The notes: a model not told the origin generated them from the letters alone. Shown: positions 45,693 through 59,355, numbered from the stretch's first letter. The stretch is DNA of 64,000 bases from Theobroma cacao (GCF_000208745.1 NC_030852.1:28624314-28688313); one strand, 5' to 3'. Numbers and translations: made by a program.

Positions 45693-45898
45693 GGTGATTC
45701 CTTCAAAAGCATTTGCTGAAACATCCTTATCCATGCCTCAAAGTTGTGGAGTTAATGGGGTTCGTCGGGGTTCCAGCCGAGACGGAGAGTCTCTTCCACT
45801 TGTTAGAGAATGCGCCATCACTGGGAAAGCTTGATCATATATGCTTTCCTCGTCTTTTGGGCAGCGAAGCATATCCTAAATTTCGGGGAAACTAAAGA
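45693..45898 (+). pseudogene. Orphan FBD-like (F-box/LRR) exon fragment
   Basis: A readable stretch encodes KHPYPCLKVVELMGFVGV, then ETESLFHLLENAPSLGK. This resembles the FBD-type C-terminal segment of plant F-box/LRR proteins (CLKVVE..GFVG.....E..F.LLENA..LEK). It begins just after a good splice-acceptor-like CGCCACAG (about 45686-45693). There is no ATG, no F-box and no LRR exons upstream, and the frame closes at FRGN. It is best read as a stranded exon of a lost gene. Confidence 0.5.
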
Positions 45899-46925
45899 TT
45901 ATGAATTGGGGGAACTAGAAGCAGAGATACCAGGATATTAGTTTTTTAAGAATACTGTTTTCCTGTTTGTCATCTGAATATCTAAAGTACACCGGCCATC
46001 TTTTGTCATCATACACTGTCACCATGAGCTTAAAACGTTGGAGTGTCAGGAAACTTGGGGATTGGTAGGGCCTGGTCCAGCTTTTCAGTTCTTTGGTAAA
46101 CCGAGAAAATGAATGATTTGTTTTGGAGCAGCAACATGAATTATTTTCTCCCATTTTCTTCTCATCCAAACGTGGGTTGATCCCAACAAAGCATTACCGT
46201 CAGTCCGTCACCACGTCGCTTGGATAAATCTTTGTTTTGGTCATTGATCAGACACATCTGGATTCTCCAAACGAATGTGTGTTAGAAGCGTACATACTTA
46301 AAAATAATGTTATTTAGATATATTTAAATAAAATTTTATTTTTTATTATATTTAATTAAAATTTTTAATTTTTATTCTGAAATAAATAATTTTTTGATTA
46401 ATTATTATTAATAAAAATATCATGTATTATTTTATATCTGTATGATACTAGCATGATATTGATGTAAAAAGTAAAATATAACATAAGATCATTTTATCGT
46501 ATTAAATTAACATATCACATCATTATCAATTATAATATGTCAACATGTTATAATTATTAATTATGATATGTTAGTATATCACGATAACGTTATGTAATAT
46601 AAATGATAAATAATATTTGAATTAAATTAATTATAAATTATAAAAAAATATTTAATTTAAAATAAAAATATAAGTGCTTATTGAATTTTTTCGAAAAACT
46701 TAAGGGTCTTTTAAATAATATATTTATTATTTAATTAATGAAAAAAGAATTTTGAGTTTGGCTGGGCTTGACTTAAAAGTCAAGACCTCAGCCCAAGCCT
46801 GGCGTGAAATTGGTTGACTACGGGCCAAGTTGTTAGCCCGGCCTAATAACTCGTATATCTCCCGCTTTCACTGTCTGTTTCAGTTCTTCCAACTCCTAAA
46901 CAGGAAAAGGGGAAGCAGAGGGTGA
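45899..46925. other. Spacer and SEND1 promoter side
   Basis: AT-rich DNA (about 46300-46740) followed by a less AT-rich 150-base stretch that should include the SEND1 promoter and leader. No other gene was recognised. Confidence 0.5.
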
Positions 46926-49900
46926 ATGGGGGTGAAGAATTTGTGGGATATTTTGGAATCATGCAAGAAAACTTTGCCTCTTCATTATCTCCAGAACAAA
47001 AGGGTATGCGTAGATCTGTCTTGTTGGATGGTTCAGCTTCAAAACGTTAATAAATCTCATTGTCCCATGAACGACAAGCTGTATCTCAAGGGTCTCTTTC
47101 ACCGTCTCAGGGCTCTCATTGCCTTGAATTGTAGCCTTATTTTTGTCACTGGTAAATTCCTATTCTCTTCAGACTTTGATTCTAGTGAAATAGAATATAT
47201 GTCTTCTTTCACAGTTGGAGACTTTTTGTAAATGGCAGCTTTCTAAAGGCTTTTTGAAGTTGGGGTTTTTACTGAGATACGGGTTTGCTGAGAATTTTGA
47301 ATTTGTAATGTGAACGTTTAAATGTAGTGGCTGTTGCTTTTATTTTCTGAGGCAGTGGTCAAATGAATAATGAGACCATAAATTTTCGAACTTCTCATGC
47401 TTTATCAAAATTTATACAATTGTTTTGATTTTTTAGTTTAGATAAATGGTGAAAGTTTAATTCATTCTTTGGCATCTGGTAGATGGTTCAATTCCTGCCA
47501 TCAAATTAGCTACATACAGGCGGCGCTTAAACTCAGGAAGTGAGGTAGAGAATCTGGTATGTCAGTTTTCACCGTATTTCATATCTCTCTTCTAAACCAT
47601 TTCTGTTGCTATCTTTTCTCAAGAAGGTTTTCTTTTTACCAACTTAAGTAGTCGTTTAAGGCAGGCTACTCAAGAGGGGAAAAATTCACAGAAGTTGTCT
47701 TCACTTAGAAGGAATATGGGCTCTGAATTTTCATGCATGATCAAAGAAGCAAAAGTCCTTGGATTAGCACTTGGGATTACGTGCTTAGATGGGTAATTTC
47801 CCATATTTTATGTAATTCAATATCTTTTGATAATGAACCCAGGACTAATTGATCCATCTCTTCTTCTTCCCATGAATTCAGGATTGAGGAAGCTGAAGCA
47901 CAATGTGCATTATTAAACATAGAATCCTTATGTGTAAGTAGTTCTTTTTTTCTTGGTGAGTACAATTGAAACACTATGATAAGGCACTCCCTTCATTTAG
48001 TTACTTTACTATCATCAGGATGGGTGTTTCTCTTCTGATTCAGATATCTTTCTTTTCGGCGCAAGAACAGTGTACAGAGACATTTGCCTTGGTGAGTGTG
48101 TGGGTAATATTTTTCCTTCTTGAGTTGTTTTACGGTATCATTCTGTAAGTATTAATCTCTCTAACCATTTCATTTTTTGAATTAGGGGAAGGAGGTCATG
48201 TTGTTTGTTATGAAATGGCTGATATAGAGCAAAAACTTGGATTTGGAAGGAACTCCTTGGTAATTTTCATCTTGGCTTCTGTCATGCACTAATAGTTAAT
48301 TCTACTAAGTTTGCTAACTCATAATTCTGGGACTTTCAGATTTCTCTGGCCCTTCTTCTTGGCAGTGATTACTCTCAGGGTGTTCATGGTCTGGGTCCGG
48401 TATGTTTCAATAACAAATGCTTCTAATCTCCTGGTCAGTTGTTTTTGCTTATTGAACATGACACCTGTCCTCCTTGCTAATATAGGGGTCAGCATGCCAG
48501 CTTGTTAAATCAGTTGGAGACCATGATATTCTTCAAAAAGTTGCATCAGAAGGACTGTCTTTTGCGAGGAACACAAAAAGTTCAAGGAAACAGGGTCAAG
48601 ACAAGTGCAATGACAAGACAACCACATTGCATCATGAAGTGAGCATGAATGGTGAATAAAGAAACCTTCCACTATTACATATTAGGTTATTACTAGCTTG
48701 TGTAGATATTGTTTCCAAATTTTATCAAGTTAAGGCTCCCTGGACAAAATGATCGAGCTAAAAGGGGAAGGGCCCTTTGCGAATAGCACTAGAATCAGAA
48801 AAATGCTTATTATATTGTGAGATGACTTCTATAAAGCACCTTAGTCCTATTAGTAAATATATCCTTATTTGTGAGAAGGTTTTGATTTCGTAGGAGAAAA
48901 CAGCACTTGACCTATATAGCCTGATAGTGACTCAGACTACTATTCACAAGGATGCTGGTTGAGTGCTATTTAAACTTTAAGCTTGACATGGGTCGAGTAA
49001 CATGTGCTCAGACTGATATAGCTAGTTATTCATAGAAGTCACCAATTTCAAATTGTTTTGACTTTTCAAATGGTTGTGATAGGAAGCAATCATAATTTAC
49101 AAAGAGATAATCAGTATTTGCAAGTGGTGGAAGCATATATGAAGCCCAAGTGCCACTCAGCAGATTCTGATGTAGTCAATAGGTAAAGTTATATACAACA
49201 GTTCTTTTTGTATAATTTTTTTTAAATAGTTTCTGCTAGTGGCAAAGCTTATACCAATACAATGCACTTGTTGCAAAAAGCAGTTTTACTATATTCTTTT
49301 ATTTACAACTTTGTGTTTTCTGTATTCTATCTCTCTACACCCTGTCTCAAAAAATTTACATGCATACGAAAAGGATGAAATGAAGTTGATATTGACATGT
49401 GTGTGCACAGGGACATCTGCATGTTTGATGTAATCATGGATGGATGGGTGGGTGAGTGGAGTTTTTCTTATATTTCCTAGGGAAGAATAAATGGATTGAT
49501 GGTCCAGCATAAGCATAAACTTAACATTGCCTCTCTCTAGTGTTAAGAACGTCTGACCTTTTCCTAGAAAAGAAATGGTGTTTAATAACTATCCCTAGGG
49601 CCTTATTTTTATTTGGTTGATTCTGTGTTAGTGTACATGTAGACCTTTCCAAAATGTTGGGATAGTTAAGGATAAATCTTTAAGTGAAATATAGTTTCAG
49701 CTATTTAAGAGAACTGGGGTAATTTTGAAGCAAGGTCTGATTGTGTTTATACATGTGCTTCTGCTTATTTACTTCAATTGCTTTACTGAGAAAGGTTATC
49801 CTTGATTCTTAGTGGAAATCGAAATCTCCAAACATCTAAACTGAAAACTGAGTAGCCTACCTTAAGATGACTGATTGTTTGGATTGGGTCTAGTCAGCAG

Positions 49901-51836
49901 TTCTTTCGTTTTAGAAGCCAGCCTGTGAAGTTTTTTTAAACTGATTTATTCTTGTAGGGTTCTTGTGCAGCATCCATTTCAGCGCGAGCTACTTCAACAG
50001 CTATGTGCTCAGTACTTTGAGTGGCCTCCTGAGAAAACAGGTACTTTGTTCAAAAATTCACCAACTACATGTGCAAAAGCACTTTGCATACAATATTTGC
50101 TATATGTTCATGAATGCATGCATACTTAGAAGTTAATATGCAGTTTGCACCAGTCATCTCATAGTGTATCAATTGCTCAGATGAATACATCCTTCCTAAG
50201 ATTGCTGAAAGAGATTTACGACGGTTTGCCAAGTTGCGGTCAGCTTCGTCTCAATTGGGTGTTAACATTCCATTGAAGGAGGTATTATTACCATTTTACA
50301 TCTTTATACAAATTCATTCTTGAACTTCTGCAAACCACCATTCTTGTTTGACTTGCTGCTTTTGAAAGATTTATTGCTTCTGAAGGACCTTTATTGGTCA
50401 TTCATGTTGTGAACAAGCAATTGCTAGTGTCATTTTGAAAGTGTTCTAATTAGAAGAGTGTGTTTGGAGTTACTAATGATGTCAATGGACCTTTATGCTC
50501 TCCAATTCACTTTTAAAAGCTAATGATTTTGGATTCTAGTTACTAAGGAAATGGAGTGGACAAAGTGTTGAAGTACTTAAGTTACCTGTAAGCCTCCAGC
50601 TTGTGGTGTGATAATCAGAATATGTATCATAATCTCTTCTTGCGGTTTTGTACCATAAAGATTCTGTAGAGTACTAGAGTAGCATTTAAATCTCCATTGA
50701 GAAATCTGTATGATGTTGTTGATGTGGATCTTTAAAGTCTAGTATACCATTGGTAAACTTTCCCATTACAGATACCAGTCAAGTGTCCTGTATCAGTAAT
50801 TATTAAGCACCGAAAAGTTCATGGAGAAGAATGTTTCGAGGTGTCGTGGGAAGAGCTAGATGGAATCAAAACCTCTGTAATTTCAGCAGATCTCATAAAG
50901 AGGTATGTTGCTGTTATCATTTGCTTATCAGTATGTGTTGATGTTAAGGTGGTACACAGGAAGCTAAAGTTTTTTATGTTTTTCATTCAATTTTCTTAAA
51001 ATCTCTGCACAAAAAACAGTTAGAAAGGAAAAAGCCAGGGGTAAAATTAATGTTTCAGAATAATGCCTTGAAAAAATATCCACAGAAGATTACTATGAAT
51101 AACTGAGTGAATTTTGAGACCCTTTACTGTTTCTCACTTTGATCACTGCATCCTGCTATCCCAACAAAATGGCCTTTTATATGTTATCTAATCTAACCTT
51201 TTAATAGCTCTCTCTTCCTTGATTTCTTCAAATATTTGGCAGCATTCTTACTTTTCTTCATCCTCCCTCCCGATCTGTTGTTTGGTCATTGAGGTATATT
51301 GTAAATAAATGATTTATTTCCTGTTCTCCCACAGTGCTTGTCCTGAAAAGATCACTGAGTTTGTTGACAGAAGAGCTCTAGAGAAGAAACATCACCGTAA
51401 ATCAAGACCAAAGAAATCAGAACAAAAATGTTCTGTGGCAGAAATAGATCTGAAACTCCAAGATCTGTTGCTTGACATCGAGTTAGGAAGCAAGTCCATT
51501 CCCATTGCTTCAAGAGAAGTTATATCAGGCAAAATGACCATGGCAACTGAGGGTAATTTCGTAAACCTAGATCCTGAGGTTATTTTGGAGTCAGAAGGCA
51601 ATGCTGATTGCAAAGCTGTAAGGTTATGCCCACAAACTGGTATGACTGCTCCAAAGCATGAAGTTATTGATCTTTCGAGCCCCTCTCCGCAAGTGCAGTC
51701 CCAGAATGTTCCCAGATGCACTGACGTTAGTGTAATTGATTTGAGTGACTCAGAAACTGAGAGGTCACCTGAACATGTGAAGAAAGCAAGAGAGCTTAGA
51801 TTGTTTCTGGCCAGTATTCGAGATGACATTCATTGA
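46926..51836 (+). CDS. SEND1: XPG/Rad2-family structure-specific nuclease, GEN-like SEND1
   Basis: Thirteen exons: 46926-47151, 47483-47556, 47665-47792, 47882-47933, 48019-48091, 48186-48259, 48340-48399, 48486-48651, 49083-49182, 49958-50040, 50181-50281, 50772-50902 and 51335-51836, giving 589 residues. The family cuts branched DNA; plant SEND1 and GEN1 resolve Holliday junctions. The XPG-N domain starts at MGVKNLWDIL with acidic residues Asp30 (RVCVDLSCW) and Asp76 (FVTDGSIPA). XPG-I has EEAEAQCA (Glu146, Glu148) and SSDSDIFLFGA (Asp167, Asp169). The helix-hairpin region has LLLGSDYSQGV (Asp219) and GPGSACQLVKSVG. All expected catalytic acids are present. Exon 12 (about 379-422) encodes a chromodomain-like segment as in GEN1. 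The last exon adds a basic stretch (KKHHRKSRPKK, 440-450) and two VIDLS motifs. It corresponds to Arabidopsis At3g48900. It converges with MSH3. Confidence 0.93.
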
Positions 51837-52579
51837 ATGAGCCACTTAGGACTCTGTAGATAGACAACTCTGACGCATGCTTTTTGTTGTAATATGCCAG
51901 AGGTGCTTCTCTGTTGTTTAACGTTTGTCTTCTACCGTGTGTTATTAATGTGAATCTTGTTTGTCGTGGAAAATATTTTATGGTTATGGACCTTGCTACG
52001 GCACAAAGTTTTATAGCCGTGGAAAATGATCACACAGTCTTGTAGTCCGTCGAATTGCCTAATCTATTTGTTTTAGGGTAATCAAGGTTTCTGAAACATT
52101 ATATAAGAAAAAGAGAAGTGAGAGCTCGTAGTTCTCTTATCCATTTTGAAGGCACGAAAAGGAAAACATAAATGAGACGAGGCAATCTCATTTTTCACAA
52201 TAAAACGTTGGGAAGAGTAAACGTGAAACTCAGGCAATTCAATATAAAAATTACAAAATTTCTTCCTATACAAAATAGTATTCACGAAATTCCAGCAATC
52301 CAGCATCTGGTTTGGGTCCCCGTCAACTTCACGTTGCTGTTCTCCCCATCCTATATACATGCTGTCTCAACTTTAGGAACTGCCACTTATCTGGAGGAGC
52401 AAAATATTAATATGAATGTATCAAAGAAATGGGATTACAAACTACTATTTGCTGAAGCAATGCAACCTAATCAACCTTAGCAAATAGCAGAGATCCATAT
52501 GAATTTGCTTTCACCATTAAATTCTCCCAAAAAGAAAGAAAATGACAGAGAAAGCATTCATATAAATTGCCTAAACATT
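51837..52579. other. Convergent 3' spacer, SEND1 and MSH3
   Basis: 743 bases between two stop codons, holding both 3' UTRs. Overlapping open frames at 52082-52480 on opposite strands have no domain. No RNA gene was recognised. Confidence 0.5.
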
Positions 52580-55500
52580 TTACCTGTTTATCAATTCCTT
52601 TGCAATGCTTCTAGCCTCTTTCAATAACTGAAAGCTTTTGCCAAGGTCATCATCCGTTCTTGCAGATTTCAAGTTCAAAAGCAAGTCACTGAAAGCACTG
52701 GCAAATTCTTCTAAATTCTCTAGCCTTTCACTGGAGAAGCTACCAATGGATTTCAGTATGTTCTCTTGTGTTTCTAGTTCTTGATCACTCGATGATGTTT
52801 CTGGCTGCCTTTCTTCTGATTTCTTTCTCACTCTGCTGCTTTCAATTGCTTCCAGCCTTGTAGCCATGATAATTGCTTGACTGATGCATGATGAAGGCAG
52901 CTGCGTCAAAACAGAAAGTATCCAAACAACTTAAGTGACAAGCAAATGTTTAGAATGAAAAGTTCATCCATATTCATAGAAGTTAGTGGGAACAATCAGC
53001 AACATCCAAAAATGCCAGAATTGGGAGTGCGAGAGTTACCTGGGCAAGCTGTGCAACCTTGAATCCAAAACTCCTTGCAGAAACACCAGGAACAAGCTTA
53101 TATAGGTACGTGACTTCATGATCAGATTTTGCATCCATAGTAACCTCATCATTATGTGCAGTCAGATATGAAACATGATATACCTCCACAGAACCAGGAA
53201 ATTCAACTTTAATATCAGCAATTCTAGGGTAGTGGGTTACAAAGAGGACCATGCATTTTCTCTGCTCCAACAGATGATGTAATGTAGCATAAGCAATAGA
53301 TACACCATCATGTGTACTAGTTCCTCTTCCAAGCTCATCAATTACAACCAGTGAGCGTGCTGTGCAGCTGTGGAGTATTTGAGAAGCCTCACTTAGTTCT
53401 TCTAGAAATGTACTTCTCCCTTGTTGTATACTGTCAGAAGCACCCATGCGTGTGTAGATAGCATCTAACACATGCAAAGTAGCTGATGCTGCTGGTACAA
53501 AGGAACCAACCTAGAAAGATCAGGGAGCACATTTCGCAACAGCAAGCTATTAATATTTTTATTTCAGGAAACACAATGAAAAGAGAGAGAATTGGACATC
53601 ATAGAGATTATTTACTTAACAATGAGCATTGGCAGAAAAGAATTTAACAAATACACCCCTCTCATAGTACAGTATGAAATTATGCAGAAGAATATGCGAA
53701 GGGAAGAGAAAAGGATGAAGCAAGGGAGGAGAGAGAGAGAACTAATATGTGAGCTCAAATTCTACCTGAGCCATCATTGCAATTAGTGCAACCTGGCGAA
53801 TGTAGCAACTCTTTCCACCCATATTAGGACCAGTAACAATCTGACAACACTCCCTGTCTGCATGCAATGTTGTGTCATTTGGAACAAAACCCTCTTGTAA
53901 GATGGTCTCCAACACCTGGTCAAGCATAGCACTCAATAAACAAACATCCCACAGCAATATATGAGCTATAATTTAACTCAAAAAACTTATCTCTGGTATT
54001 GTTACAAGTCATCAATCATGGTGATTAATTTTAGGGGCAAAAGAGTGTAACAATAGTAAAAATATGAAGAAGGATAAGGCATTGATGAAGAGAAAAGATT
54101 TATGAGACGTAGTCTGATTTACATTACAGCCAGGCCAAACCAAAGCGTCCCAGGTTAACTCATTAACAGAAAGTTGATTTTCCCCCACAGAGACAAATAT
54201 TACACAACGGTCACATTCCTTTTGAGCTTAATTCTCATACAATAATCTGTAAAAAGAAAAAAAAAAAGCAATAGTAGTCCAGTTCTGACTAAAATGCCCT
54301 GGGGTATGAGAACTTTTAAAAATGCTAGCTTAATTTAATTAGACTATTTACTTTGAGCAAAAAAAAATAGACTGTTTATTTTCCACAACTAAGATGCTAA
54401 CAAAACTTTCATAATCCCAATTCTAATTTTCCCAGGGAAAAATAAACTAACAGACCTAACAAGACAGATTTGAGCAACCAGCAACAAGCCAACAACCCAA
54501 AGCTCTGAAAATACAATTTAGAGATCCTTTAAATGCCATGCAAATTGAGAGAAACTTTTGGCATTGATGATAGTAAGCACTTGACAAATGAAATTTGTAG
54601 TAATAAATGTTAGCATTTAGTGAAAAAGTTCTTTCAACATGTTCCAAGTAGATTCAGTTAGTTACTAGTATAGTTACATTTAATATGCTTAATTACATAT
54701 ACTTCAACATACAGGGTGACGACCGGAGTGGATTTGTATCTGAACAGGTTCATTGTCATCCACAAAGATAGGCCGAACATAATTCTGCAATAAACCATCA
54801 AAAATAATAATGAATATCAATTAAGCTTAATCAAGAATAAAGTGTTAAGATGCACCCAGTAGATACCTTATTTCTTGAGAGAGTGGCAAGAGAGTGCAAA
54901 CAGTCCAAAGCAGCAAGTGCTTGAACAGCAGCTTGAAACTCGGAGTAATATTCACCAAATTCCCTAAGAAAGCTGTCCCAAGCAGCTCGACAGATAATGG
55001 TGAGCTCTTCATTTGCCAGTGTTAACTGGTCTAGAGCAGTCAATACTTCAGGCGGATGATACCTTATTGTCTTTTTGGTACTATTTACCTTAACCCAGTT
55101 TGAAGGTACATTGGCATCTATGGGTAGCTGCATCAAAGCGGCAGGGATTCAGGGGCACACAAACCAAACCACAGTTGCAAGAAGAAAATGGTATGCAACA
55201 ACATTACAGTTGTCTGGAGAACTTTATTGCTTAAGGTCTCACAAATAAAAAAATAAACCTACCTCTATCAAATGTGTGGTTCCTGACACACACATAAATT
55301 CCAAATTGCCTTTCCCAAGTCGCTTTCTATACAAGAAAATCAAGTTATCCAGTTTCTCCTTCGCCAATTGAACTGCTTTCCTAGCTCTAGCAACCTGCAG
55401 GTAACCAGTTGAACCAGTAGGATCCAAAGAGATCACAAAATCAAGGCAACAATAAGCACAAGGAGATTGAAATTCAGAGATCTTCATCTAATATACAAAC

Positions 55501-58500
55501 CTCCGGAAATTGGTTGTTAGAAATGATGATTAAGTTTGTTAAATCCCCTTTATCAGCTGCTTCTTTGTTTAGGAAAGATAGCAGTTTTGCAGCATTGCCA
55601 AGAACATTGGATGATGAAGCAGTCAAAATCAACCTTTTCAACAGAGCTGACTGCACAATCCCTACTCGCACTTTCTTACTGCAATTGTCTTCATGTTCTT
55701 CATCAATATGAAGCCGCTGAAGTTGCTTTCCAGCAGATAAAATAGCTTGAATAACTGCAATGAACTATACAATTGGATCATTAGAAATTTATTGGCAAAT
55801 TAAGCAGGGGATTTTAACACAAAGGCCTCACTATTAAAGCTACTGCAAAACAAGGAAAACATAGCATTCTTAACAATGGCTTCAATGCAGGAGGGGAAAC
55901 AAGAAAAAATTACAGAAGATCCAGTCACTAATTGCAAATTAAATTTAATTTTCCATTCCTCCATCAGTACTTATCCCAAACAACCTGCCAATCAAAAGAC
56001 TTAAGAAATCATAGTGCCAAAATACCATATTATAACATTGAAACAATTCCAGGCATATGAAATATAAAGAGCCATATGAACTTGACTACTTGAGTACCAG
56101 ATACTCTAATGCTGCATGCACAATAACAAAGATAAAGAGGGTGATTATACCTCTGCTGGGGTGGCAGTTCGATGGAAGATTCTTGTTATTCCACGCTGAA
56201 TATCAGGTGATCTTCCTAAAAAAGTTAAAACTGAGGAAAGCACAGAGTAGAATTCTGGTTGTGCAATGGTCACATCAGAATCTTCCCCATCTATCTCAAT
56301 GATACTTTGTGAGACTTTATAACACCCCATGGACAAAGCAATTTCAGAAACAGCATCAAGTCGAGCAGATATCATGGTTCTATCACATAAAGGATGAGTC
56401 ACCTGTTTAACGAAATAAATCTTAAGGTCAAATCATAGTTTAGAAAAAATATGGACAAACCACCAGAAATCAAACCAAGTTTTATCTCACCTACCCAGTG
56501 TCTAAGAAGCCTTGATCCATAAATAGTAAGAGTATGGTTCATAATTTGCAGCAAGGAGCCAGATTCAGACCCATCTGAATTATTCCTCAAAATCTGGAGA
56601 TAGAAAAAGCATCCATTCAGAGTTAAATAAGGTTTAATTGAGAAGCAGAAAGTTCTTAAACACGTGTACTAGCTTCAAGAACCATTCTAGCCACCAGCAG
56701 TATTTTAAAATTGAATAATGTACAGATTACTTTTCCAAAAAGTCATTGCTAACTAACAACAAACTTCCAGAATTCCAACCAGGTACCATTGATCTAAAAA
56801 TATTATACCATGCAGATTTTACCCCGTGTTATCAGTCTCTAGTACAATGCTTGCCAAGCCAAATATTTACCAAATGGTTTTAGGAGTCTAAACTTGTTCC
56901 CAACTAATCGCAAGGTAGACAAGATGTATTAATAGGCTACGCTGGTTAAACCTCACAATAACCGCGAATATCCATTAGGACACCCATGAGCTGATGACAA
57001 ATTTCTGATGCCATTTTGTGACCAGATAGCCCAACAACAACTCGGATCAGAGCAACTTAGCAGTAAAGGAAACTAATATTCTGAGAAAATCTCAGTAATA
57101 GACACATACACAAAATGATAAAACAATTACCTCTAATTGTTGAAGTGTATTTGCTGAAAGATTCATCTCCAAACTGCTTGATAAGGAACGAAATGAAGCT
57201 TCAAGGCACACAATTCTTTCAAATCCAAATTGCTTGAGATGACGAATGGTTAAGGCCAAAGCTTGTAAAGCCAAATCTGGCATGTTCATAACCCCCTTAA
57301 AGAAAGCAAATTCAAGAAAAGTAAATTAATACATTAGAACAAAAACAGTAAAAAACAATGGCTTAGTGGAAGAAAGAAATCAATTTAGTAGTATTACAAG
57401 AAAAAGGTAGGCAAGAAGCAAAAATTGCTATCTAAGGAAGAGCTAAATATTGTTTAATTTCAACAGGAGAAAATATATACAAATAGTTGACCAAACAAGT
57501 TATCCAAAGGTTGACAGCTAAGAGTTAAACAGACCACAATAGAAAACTCATTCAAAATCAATGTTTCTTTCAGTGTGCAAAAATGTAGTGGTCAATGTCA
57601 CACCTGAATTGAAGAGTGAGAATATTCTGTTGCCTCCAATGACTGATTCACATTACTGGCTAAATTATCTTCAACCATCTTCTCATACACAGACATCACT
57701 TCCGCAAGTGCGCCACCACCCTTGAAACAATCACAAGAGGCATGCTCCAGACGAACATTTGAAGCAGGTCCAGCATATGCCAATAACAACTGATACAAGA
57801 ATTTTTATATCAGTTAAAAGACAGAGCCTTGGAAGATTATGTTGGTTCATCTATAAAAATATTCTACATGATACCCTTTTTTTGATTTCCATGGATGAAT
57901 GAGCCAGACACTTTGACCAGATTTTTAGTTAATACTCAAAATTATACAAGGTAAAGCATTTCAACCGAAAATACTAACGAGTGATAAAAGTGTACATGAC
58001 TAAGTTTACCTAATTATACAATTGGTAAGTTCCAAAGACTACATTCTAATTCTATTTTCCAGTAAATGACTCCTTGCAGCTCTACTTTCCCACTCATAAC
58101 CATATACCAAAAGATTCCTCTTCTTATACTGCATTTTCTCTTATAAACAGCTGTTTAGTATATAAATCTATAAGAACAAAGTCATTTCCAACACTTTCAA
58201 TACATGCCACTCTCCAACTTCCTCAACATGGTTATTCCAGCTTCTTCGTTTTTTAAAAAGGTGAGCTTAATTTTGATAATTAAATCACTTAATATTTCCT
58301 ACAAGGGGCCTATCTTAATATGCCACTGCACAAACTATAACAGTAATCAAGCAAGTTTTGCAAACCAACAAATGATATACCTTTTCTGTTTGTTTCGAAA
58401 GCGGTTCTCCAACCAATAACTCAGCGGGAGCCAAGCTAAAAACCACAGCTTCAAGCCCGCTCCTCATAACTCCATCATCAAACTCCCCATAAACAACATC

Positions 58501-59355
58501 CCCCGTTGAAATCTCCACTCCAACAATTCCAACCCTCACATCAACCGCACCAGAACCTGAAACAGACCCCGAAAACTCCAAACCTTTCTCCACAACGCAA
58601 ACCAAATAATTACTCTCTCCACCACACCCTTCCTCTTTCCCTCCCACATCCTCCGCGGCCTCCAGCGTAGCCTTCGTGTATAATGCCGACAAACCCCTGC
58701 AAAACGGTCCAACTCGGTTCGAACCATGCGCCTTAATCGCCGCCGTTTCTGTCTGTTTCACCACACCAACCTTGTATCCCGCACTGACCAGCCTCCTCAC
58801 GTGGACATTCAGTCGAAAAGTAGGTACGCTAGCCGTTAAGAAGTTGCGGTCCACGTGGGCATATATTCCCAACTCTTTCGCCGCGATTTCCGCATCCTTC
58901 CCGAAGAATCGGAACCTGTAACCGACTTCCACCATGAGAAGAACATCCGGGTATTTGTTTTTTAAATCCACCACTTGTTGTTCTAGTGGGGTGTACTTTT
59001 TGTGGTCGGATCCGGAAAGTTCGACGGTAGGTTCAAGCGGACGTCGTGGAGAAGGTTCCAGAAGTTTGTGGAGGAATTTTTGGTGGAGGGAAGGATTAGA
59101 CTGAAGAGGAACGGGGTTGTGGGTGTGAGGTGAAAGCGTGGTTTTGGGTTTCTTAGGAGTGGAAGTGAGGTGGGTTGAGAGGAGTTTGCGCTTTGAAGGG
59201 GAAAAAGAGACAGTTGCTTTTACGTTGGGTGATGGGATTGGCGGTGAAGGAGGAGACGGAGAAGATGAAGGGTTTGCTGGTGGAGTTGGGGTGGATGGGG
59301 TTTTGGGTTTGGGGGCAAAAAAACGAGAAATGACTTGTTGCTTTTGCTTCCCCAT
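52580..59355 (-). CDS. MSH3: MSH3 DNA mismatch-repair ATPase
   Basis: Twelve exons on the minus strand: 59355-58381, 57789-57604, 57295-57131, 56593-56495, 56402-56151, 55764-55501, 55394-55263, 55127-54867, 54784-54713, 53915-53766, 53510-53040 and 52900-52580, giving 1115 residues. MSH3 pairs with MSH2 (MutS-beta) to recognise insertion/deletion loops. The N-terminus has a PIP box, QQVISRFF (6-13), for PCNA, then a Pro/Ser-rich linker. The MutS I mismatch-binding domain starts at [11 protein letters not shown] (121) and has the MSH3-type [11 protein letters not shown] (146-156) instead of the MSH6 FYE signature. The core and clamp domains follow. The ATPase has Walker [10 protein letters not shown] (830-838), GRSTFLEEL, Walker [13 protein letters not shown] (907-918) and THYPRI. 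The C-terminal helices end KELINR. Every intron is in phase 0. The length is near that of Arabidopsis MSH3 (At4g25540, about 1080). It is head to head with CFIm25. Confidence 0.96.
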
